A stretch of 7,686 bases of DNA, taken from contig NZ_CALIBB010000257.1 in NCBI RefSeq assembly GCF_938045595.1, positions 1-7,686 on the forward strand. The letters run 5' to 3'. How positions within the stretch are numbered: the first letter of the stretch is position 1; each line of letters opens with the position of its first letter. A program made the translations under genes and the position numbers. A model generated the notes under the pieces. It saw only the letters and a list, made by a program, of their open reading frames with translations. It had not been told where the DNA came from and ran no database searches. Positions 7,013-7,686 of the stretch are shown here, in pieces. The DNA comes from an uncultured Campylobacter sp. (lineage in GTDB: Bacteria; Campylobacterota; Campylobacteria; Campylobacterales; Campylobacteraceae).

Positions 7013-7684
7013 TTATTCTTTTTTCCTTTTATACACATCTATTAGTTTACCGTGCTCTACCAGCTCATATTTATCGCGAACATCATCAAAAAGATTTAGT
7101 AATATTTTTAATTGTATAATCCGCCGCATAACATCGTTTGGTAGCCATTGATTATTATAAACATCGAAAAAACGTCTCTCTTTTAGCTCTTTATAATATA
7201 CATTAAAAATGTCAGTATCAACATATAAGATATCGGCTTTGGAATTTATGAGATCTAAAACTTCATTGTATTCATTATCTGTGACTATAAAGGATTTGAG
7301 TTCAAAATACTTTAACCCACTATATTTTTTACTAAAGAATTGCAACATATTGTCATATTTGGATATCATATATAACTCATTTGAATTTTTAGAGTACTTG
7401 TTTATAAGTCTTAAAGCATCATCAAAGCGCTCAAATGAATAGGTAGTAATAATACCACCTGCTCTTTCATGATCCCATTTATAATTTCTGTGTGTAGCAA
7501 AAGTATTTTCATATAGTGTCATTTGGGATATATATTCATAGCAGTATTTGGCATAAGCAAATATAAGTATAGGCGCTATTATGATATATAAAATATTTCT
7601 AATTCTTTTAACTATGAAATGAAACAATATCAGCATGGGTAGTGCAATAATAGCAAAATTTATATTATCAAAATTTCCCTTCCA
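7013..7684 (-). CDS. Membrane protein, C-terminal part (5' end beyond right edge), unknown function
   Basis: The frame is open to the right edge: codons upstream of the first internal Met (7636) read W-K-G-N-F-D-N-I-N-F-A-I-I-A-L-P without a stop, so the real start lies outside the window. The visible 223 residues contain two hydrophobic segments, INFAIIALPMLILFHFIV and, after a basic KRIRN loop, ILYIIIAPILIFAYAKYCY. About 165 soluble, charged residues follow with no motif I recognise. Many transmembrane helices followed by a soluble C-terminal domain is the layout of GT-C type glycosyltransferases and related polysaccharide enzymes, and the position upstream of wecB fits that. This is inference only. 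The gene is AT-rich (sample 60 bp about 28% GC). Confidence 0.7.
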   Translation of the reverse strand, partial: WKGNFDNINFAIIALPMLILFHFIVKRIRNILYIIIAPILIFAYAKYCYEYISQMTLYENTFATHRNYKWDHERAGGIITTYSFERFDDALRLINKYSKNSNELYMISKYDNMLQFFSKKYSGLKYFELKSFIVTDNEYNEVLDLINSKADILYVDTDIFNVYYKELKERRFFDVYNNQWLPNDVMRRIIQLKILLNLFDDVRDKYELVEHGKLIDVYKRKKE

Positions 7685-7686
7685 TA

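Overview
The window reads as part of a surface-polysaccharide (O-antigen or capsule type) biosynthesis locus from an epsilonproteobacterium, most likely a Campylobacter of the moderate-GC group. That placement is inferred from AT-biased codon use with many AAATTTT-type strings, tight head-to-tail gene packing, and a poly-G tract inside a surface-modification gene. It is not proven by any marker gene. All genes lie on the minus strand, so they are read from the right edge to the left. There is no gene-free stretch over 300 bases (the longest gap is 53 bp), and I see no rRNA, tRNA, CRISPR array, insertion sequence or clear terminator.

In transcription order: (1) the C-terminal part of an integral membrane protein that enters from the right edge; (2) wecB, UDP-GlcNAc 2-epimerase; (3) wecC, UDP-ManNAc dehydrogenase; (4) an acyltransferase-3 membrane protein with an in-frame run of eight G; (5) a two-domain oxidoreductase (zinc-alcohol-dehydrogenase-like plus Gfo/Idh/MocA); (6) an ORF whose first half is a PaaK/CapK-type adenylate-forming enzyme and whose second half is a different, very AT-rich sequence with a UvrA-like zinc module; (7) the first 29 codons of a radical SAM protein that runs off the left edge. 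Genes 2-5 are joined by 4-bp ATGA/GTGA start-stop overlaps and look translationally coupled. Genes 5-6 and 6-7 are 12 bp apart.

WecB and WecC together would make UDP-N-acetyl-mannosaminuronic acid, a sugar donor for a surface glycan. The acyltransferase would decorate a glycan (for example by O-acetylation), and the two-domain oxidoreductase and the PaaK-like protein are of types often seen in such loci, with unsettled biochemical roles. The poly-G tract suggests that the acylation, and perhaps expression of the coupled downstream genes, is phase variable.

The left end is the most unusual part. Homology to the PaaK/CapK family stops abruptly near residue 222, at a tandem 9-bp repeat. The ORF stays open through about 210 more residues resembling the zinc-containing insertion region of UvrA, but without Walker A or ABC signature, and leads directly into a radical SAM gene. 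This looks like a recombination boundary between the glycan locus and another system to the left, or a genuine but unfamiliar fusion protein. Base composition supports a mosaic: sample 60-bp stretches run from about 15-25% GC at the left to 55-60% GC in the oxidoreductase gene and about 28% at the right edge.
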